A stretch of DNA of 64,000 nt. Origin: Kalaharituber pfeilii. Lineage: Eukaryota > Ascomycota > Pezizomycetes > Pezizales > Pezizaceae. A program made the translations under genes and the position numbers. The notes beneath the pieces are model-generated. The model made no database searches, was not told where the DNA came from, and worked only from the letters and a program-made list of their open reading frames with translations. The stretch spans positions 186,001-250,000 of the forward strand of contig WHUZ01000048.1 in NCBI GenBank assembly GCA_015179045.1, read 5' to 3'. Position 1 is the first letter of the stretch, and each line of letters begins with the position of its first letter. This document shows, piece after piece, positions 1 to 10,480 of this stretch.

Positions 1-631
1 TTACTATAGCATCAATCCGTTCTAACAGGAAGTCGATATACTTCCTCCAGTTTGATGGAGACGAGTTCAAGCATAGCACGTGAAAATTTATCCAATGCAA
101 AGCATAGTCATGAGGCGGTGATTGTGGGTCTTCAAAGACGGCTTGGAGATGCTCCTCAAGTATTTTCGAAGGCTGAATGATTAACGAATAGCTCTGCAGC
201 CCGACACTGGAGAACTTTTGGTACAGACCCATTGTGCGGATTGACCAATGATTGGGACGGGCCCTCCCATTCATCTCAATATGCCGAAGTAAGTAACAAA
301 TCTCTATGTCGTACCGAGGCGCCGCGCCCGTCGTGCCTGAATTCCGCGTGTGCTTATTAATAATGCAAGCTTAACTCGGGGCACGAATATAGGAGCGAGC
401 TCATAGCAAACCTTTCTCGTGTGCATCACCTCGAATCCGTGAGTAATAGCCATGGCAGCTCTCCTCTTTAATGTGTTCTGTTTTCTCTCCAAATCCCTTC
501 ACAAAGTTATAGAATTCTGGAAACGCGTTCACATGGCTCAATAGTATGTCGAAACTCTGGGAGGAGAGTTGTAATGGTTCTCGAGAATTTTTCTTATAAA
601 TCAAGCTACGAAGAAAGTCCGCCAATTTCAA
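1..631 (-). CDS. CorA-like transporter-domain protein, 3' part cut by window edge
   Basis: Two minus-strand coding blocks lie in the same frame: about 631-411 and about 375-1. They are separated by a short stop-containing stretch that looks like an intron. The first block resembles the segment ending in 'FxxFVKGFGEK' found before the conserved core. The second carries 'EICYLLRHIEMNGR' and 'HWSIRTMGLYQKF', which match the fungal CorA-like family pattern 'EICYNxRYxExxGR...PWSIRQTGxYxKF'. In that family a large soluble domain precedes two C-terminal membrane helices with a magnesium-channel-like GMN loop; here those helices would lie left of position 1. No in-frame ATG starts the 631 block, so at least one upstream exon is missing. 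The 1086-1601 block could supply it, but that is unproven. The family match is from recall of its pattern. Exact splice sites are inferred. Confidence 0.65.
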
Positions 632-1085
632 GTGTTAGCAACGCATTTATATTGGAAGTAGAAGTTCTCATGTGCTCTTGCACCTTGTGGCAATCAACTT
701 ACAAGATTGTATCACTACGATCCTGTGGCCGCTCCTGATTTCTTATACATCTCAGTCAGCATTGCTCAAGTGAACCAGACAAGGGCTAATCCCGCAAATT
801 GGTAAACCCTAACAGGAGCGTGGAGCACAAATTCAGTTCGAATGTATATAATACACCTGAAACTGAAGTAAAAGCTGCAAACCTATGCTGCTCTTAGGTG
901 TCGTAAACGCAAGTAGCAGGGACAGGTAGTCAGGCAATACCTACAAGAACTCCTGTAGCCGCTGAGAGGAATTGATCGTGAAGGGTGTTCCCGCGTCTGC
1001 AAACCGTTAGCATTGCATTTGTAACGCCTCTGCACCCATATCTTTGGTGATCGATTAACTCCAGCTAACTGCACTCACTATACTA
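632..1085. other. stretch without recognised gene
   Basis: No convincing open frame. It is either an intron of the CorA-like gene, if the 1086-1601 block belongs to it, or intergenic DNA. Nothing repetitive was noticed. Confidence 0.4.
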
Positions 1086-1601
1086 TCAGATAATCTCACC
1101 TTCACGATCCCCATGACCTCTGCTCCCGTCAGAATATATCCTGTACGCTACCATAGTGCCAGGAGCTCTCTTGGGATCGTTTGGATTTGCTTTGAGGTGT
1201 GCCTCCAGCTGTGCATCAGAAGTAAACAAAGGTAGTAAATCATCCCATGCTTTCGAATCGCCGGCTTCCAACTCTATTTGCTTAGCCAACTCCTTCTTAA
1301 TTCGATCTATCGGGTAAAACCGCCCTCGCGTCGTCTCGTTATCCTGCGGCCATTTGATCCTCCTCGTATCCTTCATCCTGTATGTGTCTGTGACTGGAGA
1401 ATATGACTACCTTTCTTTGTTAGTGTTACATCCCGATGATCTTGAGAATACAAGGGCAAGTCGACTCGGATGGACGTGGGCATGGCGCTTCCCAGGTCGC
1501 AATTGCTTACAATCTTCAAAGTATATATGGTATCCGCTTGTATGCTCAAATTTTTGACGGCAGTTAATCGCGGTTGCCGTGATGGTCGCTTCAGTTCGCA
1601 A
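1086..1601 (-). CDS. hypothetical protein fragment, function unknown
   Basis: A 96-codon minus-strand frame (1376-1086) begins with the run 'MKDTRRIKWP' and has a charged, protein-like composition with no low-complexity sequence. The frame upstream (1601-1407) can be joined to it. On the minus strand a GTAAGC donor near 1516 and a CACTAAC branch-like site near 1425 precede the CAG acceptor at 1378-1380. A much shorter 33-base splice (1378-1410) would also keep the frame but is below the usual fungal intron size. The frame ends GTGAGATTATCTGATAG, where GTGAGA could be a further donor, so this may be an internal exon of the CorA-like gene to the left. I recognise no domain. Gene status is uncertain. 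Confidence 0.3.
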
Positions 1602-3491
1602 TTTCAGAGGTCAGATACGCCCAGTAACAAGTGCACTTAAGCTTACCCCTCTGATGTTAAGGCCGTTTCGCTTAGGGAAGACAGGATTTGTAAGCAGCTC
1701 TCACGCCTGGCGTTTCTAGGATCAGTTTGACACTTGACCGAGAATTGGACTGTAGCTGGACCGGCAGGACCAAAGAATCTTAAACCCTTTATAAGCGTCG
1801 TTTGCCGCCTGTACCGGTTGTGTCAAGCAGTAGGTATCGGCCTTCATAGTTAGTTCAAATAATATCTAGATGTATATATGTAACTTTTGCCGACGAGTAT
1901 GCTCATGGAATGCCTTACACAAAGCAACGCAAATAGAATACGTAGTAGTAAGTCCATCCCAGACCTGCTTACTTGTGTAGTGTGTTCGTGTCCCACGCAC
2001 AGATTTACACTAATGCATTCAAGTTGATCTCTGATGGACGTTGGCATAGACTAGTTTCAAGGTATAGGCTACAATCACATATCACCGTCTTTGCTTTCCT
2101 TTTTTTTTTGTTCACAGGTCCTATCGCACCAAAGGGCGTGTCCACGGGCCGAGCTCACTCAAGTGTGTATATTTGCTCAGAAGTCCCCTGTGCACTACGA
2201 GATGTTTGCGAGCGAAAGCCGTGTTTGCTTAGCCTGTTTAACCCTCTTAACGCACATCATACGGGAACGAGCAGCGATGCAGGCAATATGTTGGCGAAAA
2301 TTCTTGCTTTGCTCTAAATCGACTAGCTTTACTTTTTTTAATTCTATTACATGAGCTCCAGTCAAAAATTTGCCCACACATTGACGAGTGACACGTAGAT
2401 ATGCATGGTTTATGCAAGTCTGTAGTCCAGGGGCCTTCGGTTGGATTAAGCAGAGCCGCGCAGGTGAGTACAGCAACTAGAGAAGCAGGCCAATGTAGGT
2501 CTGCTTGAACTGCGGGCGATCACAAGGCACAGGTACTCTACTAGTAATACTAATAACTGACTGGCACAGAGGCCTCTCCTAGAGCTTACAAAATTTTTTC
2601 CTCATTTACATTGTGTTCTAGAGCACATTCATTGCAGACAGCAGCTGTGATAGTTGCACATGCCCTTCGTTACCGTTACTTACGGCGGAATCGTCGCGTA
2701 GGAAGCAGCAGGTCACGTGGTGCAGCATGCGGATGTAAAATATCATGCGGGGGTTACAGTAGCAGAGTTGGAGTACAGCAGGTTCCCAAACCTCTACCTA
2801 GGCTGGTGACCTATCCCTTGAAGTCGCGAAGCATCGGAGCGGACCCTCTTGTGGACAACCTCGGCACCCTTCGAATAAAAATCAACTAAGATTCAATCAA
2901 GAAATAATCAAATAAGCGAAAAGAATCACAGAAAATGGTAAGACACCTAAGTCATTACCAAATCTCAAATCTTTCCTCAAAGTTTGAATGGGACAACTGT
3001 TGTCTGATTGCTGCGATTTGTCGGGACGAAGTCCGCTCAGTTGCATGACTCGCGACCCCAAAGGGATAAGATATTAATACTCGAGAACGCCATTCCCAAT
3101 TAGAGAGTTGCATATATTGAGGCGGAACATGCAGAGCACCTGCATGATGATCTCATTCGGCTCTACTGCCTTGCGCCATAAGTACCACCTGCTTGTCAAG
3201 CTGCTTGAATTCGCTTCCTCTACCAAACTACATCGGATTTATATGTAAGACAGCCCAATACCAGCGTCACTGGCCGGGTCAGCAGTGCGCCAGTAGTGTA
3301 TGAGCGCAACAGTGCCGACAGTCTGAGCATGTACGCGGTTGGGCTATTGATAGTGTGCTATCTGGTTCGGCATGCAACGCATCCCCTGGGATGCACTTCT
3401 TACAATCATTCAGCTCCTCTATTACATCAGAGGTGCTTAATTAGTCCAGCTGGGGCTGACAACCTCTTTACCCCGCTCGCAACTGGCTGAC
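1602..3491. other. long stretch without recognised gene
   Basis: About 1.9 kb with only short overlapping frames (for example 1973-2317 and 2611-2889) that have no domain, no promoter-like context and low-information composition. Near 3435-3505 there is a loose inverted repeat around 'TTAGTCCAGCT' and 'AGCTGGACT'. Otherwise nothing was seen. Confidence 0.5.
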
Positions 3492-3503
3492 AAGCTGGAC
3501 TGA

Positions 3504-3648
3504 TTAGCTGATTTCTATCCGACTATTATTTTTCCTTTACACTCTTTCCTTATCTATCATCTGCGATTTACACATTCTGTACTTAACACCTCGCCGTAGC
3601 CTGATAGGCGGTATGCGAGTAATGAAATAAAAAAAAAAAAAAAAAAAA
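3504..3648 (+). mobile_element. SINE-like insertion with Tail-2 and poly(A)
   Basis: The insert is about 145 bp and ends CTCGCCGTAGCCTG...GCGAGTAATGAAAT followed by about 24 A. It is flanked by direct copies of AAGCTGGACTGA (3492-3503 and 3649-3660), a 12-bp target-site duplication. The terminal 40 nt can fold as an outer CTCGC/GCGAG stem around an inner GCCT/AGGC stem. The 5' ~100 bp are AT-rich and have no clear tRNA-derived boxes. Poly(A), target duplication and the shared 3' end point to LINE-driven retroposition. Confidence 0.75.
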
Positions 3649-4180
3649 AAGCTGGACTGAGTCGTAGGGTGCTAACATACATGCAAGAGGATAAATCTGC
3701 GGGCAGCGATGCAGGACTGATAAGAAAACGTTGGCCTATCCGAAAGGCAGGACGATTCTGGTTGAGAATAAGACTAGTGATAAGGTCACGATTCATCATG
3801 CCACTCGTCTGCATGAAACTGCAGTGGCTCCAAAACAGGTATATTTACTCGAGTAGCTCTGAAACATGACTGCCTCGGATGGGCATTCAATTGCAAGCTC
3901 AAATTGACGGTCATTGGCAGTTGTGCAGAACTTGTCAATTCCTGTCGAAATACAGATATTTCTAAGATACTCTGCTAGTAGCACCTCCCCGTGCCATCTC
4001 TTTACGTTTAAAGGCACGCCTTCATTTCGTGCCTTTCCACCCTTCAGCACTGAGCAACATACTTTATGGTGGACATGAGGAAGGATAAAAACACCTTCCT
4101 GACCGAGTTACTTTCTAGTTCTTTTTCATATTAGCATGCGCACTTAGCGTTGAGAACAAACCTCGTCAGCTGTGTAGTGC

Positions 4181-4222
4181 ACCCTTGCTCTCTTTCTCTT
4201 TCTCTTTTGCTCTCTCTCTTTT
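4181..4222 (+). promoter_or_regulatory. CT-rich promoter tract upstream of the repeat protein gene
   Basis: An almost pure C/T run, with repeated CTCTTT units, ends about 30 bp before the ATG at 4255. Such pyrimidine tracts precede transcription starts of many filamentous-fungal genes and support the chosen start. Confidence 0.5.
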
Positions 4223-4254
4223 AAGCTTTATCGTGCTAGCATTCCTTCGTAACC

Positions 4255-4951
4255 ATGTCTCGTCCACAAGCACCCCAGCTTCAGATTGACACGGACTGGC
4301 ATCTCAAGGGCCGTATCAACACAGACTGGCATCTCAAGAGCCGTATCAACACAGACTGGCATCTTAAGAGCCGTATCAACTCGGAACCTTCAAAAACCGA
4401 TTTCCCATTGCTTGCTATACCGAGATGTAGCAAGACCTGGAACGTTAATCAACGCCAGCGCACCCCTTCCAGTCCCATTGCTTCGAGCTTGGCGTTTGCG
4501 GCCAATGTTGCCCTTACACTTACCAGCACCGGAGCCAGTCCGTCGGAAACGCCGTCTAGAAGCTCATCATTCAAAAGCCAAGACAACGGCAATGCTTCAA
4601 CTTCCACACGGATAGAGAAACGTACTATATACGTTACTAAGCTCGACGGATATGCAAGCATCAAAGTGATTGAAGATGTTTTGAGAAACAAGTTGGGACC
4701 CGAAATAACGACTGTGAACGGAAAATCGTACCGAAATTGGAAAGTTGAGGAGCATGATGGCTGTATGAGGGTTCTTGCTTACGAGAAATTAGACCAGGTA
4801 TGTGTATGCTCTATTCCTCACCTAAGCCCTGTTTCCCTGTTCGGTATCAATAGTTTTGTCGGATGGTATATTAACAACAATGTAGACGGTGAAGAGGGAG
4901 GTGTATCGCCGAACCTGTGACAATTGGAGCGACGATGACATGAATGCTTAG
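4255..4951 (+). CDS. hypothetical protein with three 10-residue repeats
   Basis: Exon 1 is 4255-4797. A GTATGT donor at 4798, a TTAAC branch-like site and a TAG acceptor ending at 4885 define an 88-base intron. Exon 2 (4886-4951) stays in frame and ends at TAG, giving about 202 residues. Residues about 12-42 are three near-perfect copies of TDWHLK(S/G)RIN, encoded by three 30-bp units at 4291-4380. A Ser/Thr-rich stretch follows, then a globular-looking part with 'IYVTKLDGYASIKVIEDVL'. No family is recognised. There is no signal peptide. In an alternative model exon 2 uses a GTGTAT donor at 4901 and joins in frame to an exon starting at 5030 (after TATAG), which would add over 100 residues up to 5434. 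The ATG follows a CT-rich promoter tract. I am fairly confident of a gene, not of its 3' end. Confidence 0.55.
4291..4380 (+). repeat. 3 x 30-bp in-frame tandem repeat
   Basis: Three adjacent 30-bp units start at 4291, 4321 and 4351. The second and third differ by one base, and the first has three changes. Each encodes ten residues, so copy number can change without shifting the frame. Confidence 0.95.
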
Positions 4952-5633
4952 TGTGTCCATTACCTTATCACAGGAACGTCTGCATTCTTCAGGGTCGACA
5001 TATGCACGAGCGTACCGCGTCTAGTATAGGAAGATGTTACACCGTTAGTGAAGGGATGTATCTTCAAAAAGGAATTGAGCGTGGTCAGTGTGACATGGAA
5101 TGGCCCAACAAGCGACCTGGAGACATATGCTTGTTATTCTTCCGGGGAGGTGCATACGCAAATTCGCCTGGCAGTTATCAATTGGTTAAGAAGAGCAAGG
5201 GCAAGAACAGGGATAACAGGTATCCTCTTTTTGGGCAAAGAGCGTGCGCATGCGGATTGGCATGAGAATATGAGACTTGTGTACTGTTGTGTTGGTTCAT
5301 TTCTTTACTGTTTGCATATTCACTGTTACTCATATTGTCTGGTTTACTACCTTCTTTCCTTGTTCTTGTCGCATTCACTTGTAGTCTCAAGACTCTCTTG
5401 CCGAATCATTTCTCGGCCATTGATCTTTTCGTGAGATTTCACATTGTTGGTCTATCTTGTTCCTATTTTGGCGTCATGGTCTCTATATTCACCATTTGTA
5501 CAAATCCACTCTGTATGCTAGCATGAAATTGTTATCAGTGTGCACAGAAAAGCAAAACATTAACTATCGAAGCTTGAATCAATTTTCAATTGGGGACGGC
5601 ATAAGCAAAAATTGGCCGTTCGGAGCAGATATT
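4952..5633. other. downstream region, possible extra exon 5030-5434
   Basis: A minus-free, plus-strand frame from 5030 reads like protein up to about 5275 and becomes hydrophobic low-complexity afterwards. It can be spliced in frame to the preceding gene (see that entry). The remainder up to 5633 is AT-rich with no recognised feature. Confidence 0.35.
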
Positions 5634-6462
5634 TACAGTCACTGGTCAAAAGTCTTGGTGACGCCACTTTTCTTGGCACCTCAAAATGCTTCCTTGCACA
5701 ACTTCAAATGCTCATATCTCCATGATCCATAGCTCAATTTCGGAAGTTGTACCGTCTATAGTCTTGCATATCACATGCAGCAATCATGAGAATAGTAGTA
5801 GTCAATTATATGGACCAATAAATCAGGAGCAAATTCTAGCATTTTTACCTAAATTCTCTCTGCATAATAGTGTAGTTCCATACAAGGAGAATATTTTTGG
5901 GGCTAGTAAATTTTGCTATGAAAATACATATTGAGTCCATCTTATTTCATATTTTTGATATTTTTTATGTTGTGTTGCGGGTTCTGTGCGGAGCTATTTA
6001 TTTCCAAACACCGATATTTGACCCTAAAATGACAATTTTGTATGGGAATTTGGCAATCTTGGCGTTCTTTGAAGTTTGCGATTTTATCTCGGCAGCCACA
6101 TGACCCCAACATCTGTTCTACAACCGGAACCATGAAGTTTCAGGTAGTACCTATCATAGAAAAAATCCTGTTTGTCTATCTAGTTGTGGTGCTAAAGATA
6201 CATCACATTTCAAAAAGTCACAGTTTTTGTATGGAATACCTAGTCATCAATATACCTTTTTTGCAGATATTACACTGCAATCAGTGTGCTATAGGTATAT
6301 CTTGTGCTGTAGCATAAACCATACTGCTTACACTATCACCAGTTCAAGTTGTAGGTTAATTGGGTCACTCCTCGCGGAGATATCTCAATTTTTGTTCTTA
6401 TGGACATTGTCGCCGCTTGGTGCTCAGATCGCTTTCACCAAGACTTTTGACCAGTGACTGTA
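5634..6462. mobile_element. non-autonomous TIR element (Tc1/mariner-like, TA target)
   Basis: A perfect inverted repeat bounds the element: CAGTCACTGGTCAAAAGTCT... starts at 5636 and its exact complement ...AGACTTTTGACCAGTGACTG ends at 6460. Each side is flanked by TA. The TIR is about 26 bp and the element about 825 bp. The inside is AT-rich, and its short frames (5686-5934, 6042-6317) show no transposase motif. TA duplication and size fit a non-autonomous Tc1/mariner/pogo derivative. Confidence 0.85.
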
Positions 6463-7012
6463 TTAAGCAAGACGCCTAATCCAACTGCTGTCTTGCTTAG
6501 CTACTCTTATATGTCTCGGCACCACAACCACCACATGCACAATGCAACATTTCTATCGTCCCTAGTCTGTCCAGTCAGCTACCATATCTGCGGAGAAACC
6601 CCAGTATTTCCAAGGCTCCACAGCAGTATCTCTGAATCTGGGCTGTCGCTTAGCCTGGGCTGGCGCTCGGTTGTCGCCAGCAACATGTGCACATGCAGAT
6701 TGAACTTTGCTGTCTCGCAGCAGCACCTGCATGCACACTCTGGCGAAGATCATCATGCCAGCACCCTTATGGCTAATGGGGATTTATGTTTCACGCCGGT
6801 AGAGCCTAGCTGGACGTGTCTGTGCATCATTGCGTGTCCTGGCGGCGAGGCCAATTAGTTGTACCGTGATACCGGTATCGCCGACTCTGCGGTACCAGCA
6901 GATGACATTGAGGGTACTCAGGCCCAAGAATTTCGGCTTTTACAAACCCAGTTCTGCTGCTAATACTGGATGGCGAAACAAATGGTTATCTCTTTTATTC
7001 TTCTCTCGTTTG
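6463..7012. other. stretch without recognised gene
   Basis: The plus frame 6454-6858 and its antisense are long by chance but show no domain. Nothing else was seen. Confidence 0.45.
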
Positions 7013-8169
7013 TCACCTAACCCCGCAGACAGGCTTTGTCTCAAGTCCATAGACGACATGCCTCTCATTGCAATACGAGGCTAGCCAGCCAATCTTGAAC
7101 TGGATTCCCCTCCGCCCCGTTCTGTTTCGCCCCTCCTCCACTGCGAGCCGCGCCAGCTCGCTGCAAGTGAACACTACGTGTTCCACGCTCCCACTCCTAC
7201 TTCGTCTGCTGATTGCATGCCTTCTCCTCTCCCATTGCAGTCGGGCATAGTTGGTAAGGGCCCTCGTATAACCCACTTTACGATCTTCCCCGTCACGAAG
7301 CCAGCTTGTTCTCGCTCACCCCTTCCCTTTCTAATCGCCTCTGTCGCAGACCGCCCCGGTGGCCTGCCCATCGTATCTTAATTGGGCAGCCGGCCCTTCT
7401 TTCGCCCTCAACTCCCACGTGTTTTACCCATGCCAGTTGCACGGCTTCCGGGCCTCGCAGCCTCCGCCTCCCTCTGCTATCAGTTCCACGACCAGGGCCA
7501 TATCTGCCTTACCACTATTCCCTGCCTTTTTTGCGGCTCTGCGACTTCCCCATCCCATAGTGTCGTTTGGTGCCAAACGCAGCGGCCCGCTGCCACTTGC
7601 CTCCAGCACCACCCTCCCACTCGCCCCCCATCTTCGCTTCGGCTCCCGTCTGTGAAGATGGCTCCTTTGGCCTCTCCAACCGCCGCTTCCCACTTGACCA
7701 GAGGGACCCCCTTTCCTAATTTGAAGTCAATCTCCTCGATCTCCCCTGCCAGTGGGTGATAGCTCGCCCCCCCAGGAGACCCTCTCCTCCTCCTCCTCTC
7801 CTCCTCTACTTTAAGCCTGCTCGCAATCCCGCCTACAACTGACTCGAAGCCATCTTTCTTATCTAAGTCCTCCTTCCGCGCTACACTGAAGCCTCCCCAG
7901 CCTCTACCATTCACCTCCCAGGTTCGAATCTGTCGCCTCGACGCCTCTGAAGCCTTCTGGCCACGAGTCTCCACGCCCGTGGGGTCCCTTACCGACCTCA
8001 ACGCGCATCTCTCTTGACTCTGGTCTATATCAGGCTGTCTGAATCGGGACAGCCATTGTAGTACGATATTTTGGGCCTCCAAGCTTGAGCGCCAGTGGCA
8101 GTGACAGTTACCACTGTTATATTCCTCATCCGCAACCGGAACATCTTTATATACTGCTGGTGTCGGCAC
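7013..8169 (-). pseudogene. LINE (Tad1-like) ORF2 relic: RNase H and C-terminal end
   Basis: A 229-codon minus-strand frame (8169-7480) contains 'AIFTDGSRSEDG' and, 30 residues later, 'TLWDGEVAE'. These are the first two catalytic-acid motifs of the RNase H domain found at the end of Tad1-type non-LTR retrotransposon ORF2 proteins. In another frame at 7276-7013 the run 'SVEHVVFTCSELARL' matches the His/Cys motif that follows RNase H in these elements; the LINE copy at 21 kb has a near-identical run. The two blocks are out of frame with each other, and no reverse transcriptase or 5' part is present, so the copy is a 5'-truncated, frameshifted remnant. It lies about 110 bp upstream of the permease start codon on the opposite strand. 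No poly(A) tail was found at its 3' (left) end. Confidence 0.7.
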
Positions 8170-8278
8170 AGTCTGTAATCAGAGCGGTACTGCAATTGCG
8201 CAAGTGATTGCAGGCCCCAGAAAGCCTGTCCTCAATTCCACCAGTGAATATTTTGTCGATAATTCTCAACTCTTTGAA

Positions 8279-10480
8279 ATGGCGACCAGCGGTAGTGGAA
8301 ATGACCCTACCAACCCATCAGCAGACCCGGTTACTAGTGGTTTAGGCACAATGGAGGGTGGTGCGTTGGACCGGACGGAGCCTTCCACTCCTGATGGCGT
8401 CGCACACAGACTGACCGAACATCACGAGGATGATCATGATGAGCAAGCCTTACCATCTCTGACTATGTGGGATGTTGTGGCCCTCACTGTGAACAAGATG
8501 GTAGGGACAGGAATATTCACGGCACCACCTCTTGTTTTGCTCTATACCCAAAACAAAGGTGAAGCACTGGGGTTATGGATAGTGGGCTTTATTTATACAT
8601 ACCTCAGGTTTGTATCCAACTTCAGAAACCCAAGAGGTCTTGTTGCTGCGATTTCACTGACAGTGTCACTACGGATAGCATGATTATCTATATACAATTT
8701 GCCAAGGAAATTCCTGACAGCACAGGGGGGGAGCTGATATATGTCGGTAAAAGTTGCCTTGGCCGCTATATAATATTCTAACTCCTACTAATGCCTACTT
8801 GTTACTTTAAAATGTAGTTGGATGCGGCGTTTCCGAAACCAAAGCTTCTCTTCTACACGGTCTATGCTTTGCCTTTTATTATTTTGGACAGCACCGCCAC
8901 GAATGCCCTCCAATTTGGAGCTCAAGTTTTCCGAGCAGACCTTCGCAGCGCCTCGGAAGATCCCAGGCTTGTGAGATATTTTGCGGTCTCCATCGCCACC
9001 ATCATCTGCCTTGCGATCCTCTTCAGCGTTTCCTTAATTCATAAAGTCAACAAGACGCTAGCCTTCGTGAAGGTTGTCGGCATGATCGTACTCTTTGGGG
9101 CAGCATTGCGTGCTGCAATATTGCAACCAGATTTCTCTTTCGGCTCCATTGGAGTTCCAAATTCAGGGCGCAAAGTCTCTGTCATCAATCAGTTTCTGGC
9201 GTTTCTCCATGTTTTATTTTCTTACAGTGGGTGGGAAAACGCAACATTTGTAGGACTATCTTATATTCGCGATATATATATTTCGAAAGTGCATTCGCTA
9301 ATTGCGAGGAGCAAATCTACAGGTTAAAAGCGAAATCAAGACACAAGACCTTCGGAGGGGTTTGATCATTGGAGCTACTGTTGTTGGTGGAGCATACATT
9401 CTTATAAATATAGCATTTGTAAGCGTTATAACTATGTTGGCTTTTCCCATTGTTATCATTTTATAAAAGGTGATGGTGTTTTCGGCCGAGGCTAACGTAT
9501 TTGGAACCTGTTTGATACAGCTTATGGCAATTGGTGACAACTCTGTATTGCAAGAGGATTTCCACTACGCTGCTTGGGTATATCACCACACTCTAATCTT
9601 CCTGCGCTTTGCCGATTCTAACACGTCATTTGAAATTTTAGCTCTTTGGCGACCGTGATGCGGCCAAGCGTGCATGGGCCATTGGGACGGCCATCTCCGC
9701 TGCCGGCAGCATGGGTGCAATTACTTATACGTCTTCAAAGGTCAAACAAAGTATTGCTGCCGCAAACATTCTACCTTGGTCGCGATTTTGGATAAGAGAG
9801 CATACGCGCGCGGGAAAATATTCAACTCCGGAAGGCGGTCTGCTTTTGCATTGGATATTCTGCGTCCTTGCCATCGTATGTACAGCTGCTATCGGCGATC
9901 TCTCTCAGGCTATAAGTTTTCCGACCTTTCTGCAAGTGTATGCTCAGAGAGTGTTTGGAGGTGAGCATTATAAATGACACTGTCAAACCGTGAACGCGAA
10001 AGCTGAAAATATGTTATTCCAGTCTTCATCTATATTGGGTATCTCATTTTAGCCAAGCCCACGAAAGAGCGAGAAGAGAGCGAGAGATCTCAGTCACAAG
10101 TATCGCACGGATACGTTCCAATCGTTATCTTCCTCGTCCTGTGCAACATCTGCGTTCTCGTCCTTCCTTGCGTGCCCCCATACAAGACCGTATTTGGTGC
10201 GGAACAGCTCGTCAAAGGATATGTTTATCCAGTGGTTACTGCTTCAGTAATCCTATTTTCCTTATTTTACTACTTTGTATGCTTCTGGCATCCAGAATGG
10301 TCAATCATTACCTGGGCAGGCCTCCGTGCCGAAATACTGTCTTTATGCAACCAGAAAAGGAATAAAAAGTTTGGCTACATGCAACGCGTTTTCATATTCA
10401 AGGTTATTATTCTTCCGCCATATGCCAGAGTAATTTTTAATTTCATCATGGAGGTCGCTGATGCAAGTTTCCAAACCTAA
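8279..10480 (+). CDS. Mup1-type (LAT family) amino-acid/methionine permease
   Basis: Seven exons give an in-frame 584-residue protein: 8279-8607, 8679-8742, 8818-9249, 9323-9418, 9521-9577, 9642-9960 and 10023-10480. After a ~60-residue hydrophilic N-terminus comes the first helix with 'VNKMVGTGIFTAPPLVL', the unwound-helix glycine motif of APC-superfamily carriers. Later landmarks are 'GGELIY', 'AAFPKPKLL' and about ten more hydrophobic segments, with 'GAITYTSSKVKQSIA' late in the protein. Length and order fit fungal high-affinity methionine permeases (Mup1-like), which import amino acids at the plasma membrane. The substrate is not readable from sequence. Introns are 60-105 bases with normal donors, except intron 2: the good GTAAAA donor at 8747 breaks the frame, whereas GTCGGT at 8743 keeps it. 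That is weak, so intron 2 may be atypical or the gene slightly damaged. A longer last exon reaching 10715 is possible. Confidence 0.8.
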
